Source: Candidatus Obscuribacter sp.
GTDB lineage: Bacteria; Cyanobacteriota; Vampirovibrionia; Obscuribacterales; Obscuribacteraceae
NCBI GenBank assembly: GCA_021772095.1
Contig: JADYXR010000032.1
Span: 1-64,000, forward strand
DNA: 64,000 nucleotides
Reading direction: 5' to 3'
Position 1 is the first letter of the stretch. Each line of letters begins with the position of its first letter. The notes beneath the pieces were generated by a model, which had not been told where the DNA came from, made no database searches, and saw only the letters and a program-made list of their open reading frames with translations. Shown in pieces: positions 61,489 to 64,000 of the stretch. The position numbers were made by a program, and so were the translations under genes.

Positions 61489-64000
61489 CTAATCCTTGTG
61501 CTTCTTCAAAATCTCGCGCGCCTTTTTATAAATCGCTTCAGCCGATTCGTCTTTGCCGAGTTTCTTTAAAACTTTGGCGTAGTCTGCCAAGGCCCGACCA
61601 ATATCTTCGTGATCTTCTTCCAGAGCTTCGCGTCGAATCGAAACCACTTTGAGCATGATTTCTTCTGCGTCTTTATGCTTGTCGAGTTTGTATTGAATGG
61701 TGCCGAGCGAGTGCAGATAATCGGCGTGCTCGACTGGATCCTGTTTCGGTCCTGATTCATAGAGATGAACCGCACGCTTCATAAACGGTTCTGCTTTATC
61801 GAATCGTCCCTGAACGCAAAGCGTCATTGCCAAATTATTGTAGTCTTCGACAAGAAGCGGATTGTCCGGACCGAGGTCGTTAAGCCGGTGTACGAGCATG
61901 CGCTCGTAAATTACTTGCGCTTCTTTGTAGTTGCCTTGTTCGAAGTACGTCTCTGCCAAACGGCCGAAGGCTGTGTCTACAGCTTCAGGAGTTTCTTCAC
62001 CGCTTGAATCGAACGCCAGTTTGTCAGCCAAATCTTTCGACGCTTCTCTGCCTACGAGTTTGGCTAGCTGTCTGGCTTTTGCGTCTTCCGGCAAAATTGT
62101 CTCCGAAAAACGTCCACCACGCTTGGTGGCAGGCTTCAAATTCGGATTCTGAGCGCTCTTCATGATTTCGACGAGCAGCTCTTCGGCTGACATCGCTGCC
62201 ACGTCTTCGACTGCAGCCAGTTCTGCCGCTTCCTGTGCGGTTTTTGCCGCAATCACGATGGCGTCGAGCGAGTCTTCCAGTGAAGCGGTCGCATCGGCAG
62301 CAATGGCGTCGGATGTTTTTTGGGCTTCGCCTTTTTCGTCGAGCTTTTCGTCGGCGTCTTTGGAAACGCTGGCAGGCTCTTGGGCCTGTTCGGCAACGGG
62401 CTCTTTCGACTCCGCCAGTTTCTCTGCAATTTTTGCAGACTGCGCTTTAATAGCATCGAGGCCTTCCGCTTTTTTCGCTACGGCGGCCGGTTCCGCTACA
62501 GGTTCTGGTTCCACAGCCGCGGCTGCAGGTTCTTCCTCGTCGTCATCAGAACTGGCGATCAATCGGTTGAGTAAATGCTTCAATCCACCAGCAGAACTGT
62601 CGGCATCTGCCTTCTCTGCAGCAGGCGCTTCAGTGGCGCTCGCTTGCGCCGCAGGCTCGTCTTCGTCAGCGTCATCATCGTAAAGCGATTTGAGCGCGCT
62701 GGCTAGACTCGGACCGGCAAGAGCGGCGTTGACGCCCGAGCTCTGGCTCTTTTCCGCGGCTGGTTCTGACTGGCCTGCCGGCTTTTCAGCCGCAACCGGC
62801 TCAGGCTCTGCTTTGGTAGCTTCCGCTTCTGCTTCCGCTTCTGCTTTGGCTTTAGCCTCTGCTGCAGCTTTGGCAGATTCTGCTTCGACCTTTTCGGATT
62901 CTGCTTCAGCCTTTTCAGGTTCTGCTTCAGCCTTGGCAGGTTCAGCCTCAACTTCCTCAGCTTCTTTCTTGTCAGTTTCCGGCTTAAATTCCTCGGCTTC
63001 GGACTTCTGATCGTTTGGATTAGAAGCGACATCAGCTGTGGCTTCTTCTACCGTCTCAGCCTTCGATTCAGGATCTGCGTCCGACGGTTCTGCACCAGTC
63101 GTTTTGCCATCAGACTTAGACTCAGAGTCAATTCCGGCGTTATCGTCCTCGTCATGCAGAGGAGCGGTCAAAGAGTTATTAGGATCGTTCCAAATTTCCG
63201 GCTCATCATCGTCGCCGGGCTCAGCGCCATTCTGTCCGGTTTCACCACGACCGCCGCCGCTGCCCTTTCTAGAAGAAGCTGTTTCTTCGTTCTTGGCGGT
63301 TGCCGGCTCAGATGATTTTTTTGCGGACATCGGTTCTGCCCCTTCTGCTGTCGCTTCTGCCGTCGCTTCCTTAGCGGAGCCCACCGCCACTTTCTCGGGT
63401 TTCTCGAGCGGCTGGTCGACAGTTTTCTCTAAGTCCACAGGCTCACTGCCGTTGACTTCGCCCTTCTTAATTTCGGTCGTCTTCTCTGATTCAGCAATTT
63501 CGGCTTCGTCCACATGAGCGGCTGCCGGAGCCAACTCGCGCTTCTCGTCGTCGGCTTTGGATGCGCTTTCTGCGGGTTCCGATTTAAGCGCAGGGACGGC
63601 GGTGCCGCTGTCGGTCAAGACTGGAATACTGGTACTACTTTCGGTGGCACCAGGTTCGCCACGCATCTTCAAGCCGGTATCTGGATTCCACTTCAACTCG
63701 CGCAGAGCCTGCTCGAAAGCCATCGGCATGTCGGCGTTTTGATGCAAACAATAATCCAGCGAAGCAATCGCATCGTCCGGTGTGAGCCAGCCTTTCGCCA
63801 CCATTTGAAAACAGCGCAATGTGTTTTGCAGCGTCGGCACATCCATCAGACCAGTCAAAACCAACACCTTGCCAATCAGGGCGGCGTTTTGTTTCTTCAA
63901 ATCAAACGCGCCTTCAATCTGTTCATCAGTGACCACGCGCGACATGGTGATCAACTGCTGATAAGAGATTGGTGGAAACTCGGGCTCCTGACGCGTTCTG
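61489..64000 (-). CDS. TPR protein with acidic low-complexity middle, N-terminus beyond the window
   Basis: The frame is open through the right edge; an internal TTG at 63954 lies in the middle of what looks like continuous coding sequence (QEPEFPPISYQQL before it), so the true start is outside. At least 837 residues are present. The N-terminal part (63660-64000) is an MshEN-like helical module, DEQIEGAFDLKKQNAALIGKVLV, similar to the repeats of the 32218 protein. A Glu/Ala/Lys/Pro-rich disordered stretch follows (about 62300-63450) with heptad-like repeats such as KAEAEPE and KAEAESE. The C-terminal part (61490-61990) has four kinesin-light-chain-type TPRs (YKEAQVIYERMLVHR, FDKAEPFMKRAVHLY). 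It is likely a cytoplasmic scaffold. Confidence 0.8.
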   Translation of the reverse strand, partial: RTRQEPEFPPISYQQLITMSRVVTDEQIEGAFDLKKQNAALIGKVLVLTGLMDVPTLQNTLRCFQMVAKGWLTPDDAIASLDYCLHQNADMPMAFEQALRELKWNPDTGLKMRGEPGATESSTSIPVLTDSGTAVPALKSEPAESASKADDEKRELAPAAAHVDEAEIAESEKTTEIKKGEVNGSEPVDLEKTVDQPLEKPEKVAVGSAKEATAEATAEGAEPMSAKKSSEPATAKNEETASSRKGSGGGRGETGQNGAEPGDDDEPEIWNDPNNSLTAPLHDEDDNAGIDSESKSDGKTTGAEPSDADPESKAETVEEATADVASNPNDQKSEAEEFKPETDKKEAEEVEAEPAKAEAEPEKAEAESEKVEAESAKAAAEAKAKAEAEAEAEATKAEPEPVAAEKPAGQSEPAAEKSQSSGVNAALAGPSLASALKSLYDDDADEDEPAAQASATEAPAAEKADADSSAGGLKHLLNRLIASSDDDEEEPAAAAVEPEPVAEPAAVAKKAEGLDAIKAQSAKIAEKLAESKEPVAEQAQEPASVSKDADEKLDEKGEAQKTSDAIAADATASLEDSLDAIVIAAKTAQEAAELAAVEDVAAMSAEELLVEIMKSAQNPNLKPATKRGGRFSETILPEDAKARQLAKLVGREASKDLADKLAFDSSGEETPEAVDTAFGRLAETYFEQGNYKEAQVIYERMLVHRLNDLGPDNPLLVEDYNNLAMTLCVQGRFDKAEPFMKRAVHLYESGPKQDPVEHADYLHSLGTIQYKLDKHKDAEEIMLKVVSIRREALEEDHEDIGRALADYAKVLKKLGKDESAEAIYKKAREILKKHKD

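Overview
The window reads as a chromosomal segment of a Gram-negative-type (diderm) bacterium with mid-range GC. A TolC-type outer-membrane protein, an OmpA-like protein and secreted beta-helix surface proteins show the diderm envelope. The very large TPR, beta-helix and low-complexity proteins, together with loose operons, resemble non-photosynthetic relatives of Cyanobacteria (Melainabacteria/Vampirovibrionia, Obscuribacter-like). That assignment is an inference from style and family content. No rRNA, tRNA, CRISPR array, transposase or phage gene was seen.

Layout. 1-2.6 kb: a TPR membrane protein and an ECF-type sigma factor translationally coupled to a protein of unknown function. 2.9-19.2 kb: a surface module with a TolC-like protein, two paralogous secreted beta-helix proteins (1227 and about 2703 aa), a small secreted protein and an LRR protein. 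The larger beta-helix protein carries a complete-looking GH17 glycoside hydrolase domain in its middle and a FecR-like domain near its C-terminus. 19.4-25.4 kb, minus strand: GCS2-type ligase, MFS, PepSY_TM protein and an EntS-like MFS, possibly a small-molecule or metal-handling cassette. 25.7-33.5 kb: a secreted DUF4412-like protein, an orotate phosphoribosyltransferase-like gene with an apparent frameshift, a 1287-aa TPR membrane protein, a frameshifted PaaI-type thioesterase, a two-ACT-domain protein and a protein built of MshEN-like repeats. 33.9-45.4 kb: a large protein with a possible kinase-like C-terminus, a receiver protein, a secreted DUF255/thioredoxin protein, a SulP transporter, DUF547 and OmpA-like proteins, and a PHB-depolymerase-like esterase. 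45.7-51.9 kb: an HSDL2-like SDR paired with a dienoyl-CoA isomerase, an NCS1 permease, an amidotransferase-fold secreted protein and small proteins. 51.9-52.1 kb: a six-copy tandem array of hairpin-forming repeats. 52.2-64 kb: an OmpR-type regulator, two tandem giant paralogues (1167 and 1329 aa), and a TPR protein cut by the right edge.

The most interesting items are four. First, the GH17 enzyme embedded in a giant surface protein. Second, an undescribed family of large proteins at 33.9, 53.6 and 57.3 kb. Third, a common promoter/operator motif in front of all three of those genes. Fourth, the palindromic repeat array. Two neighbouring genes carry single-base frameshifts at short base runs, so either they are decaying or the assembly holds indel errors.
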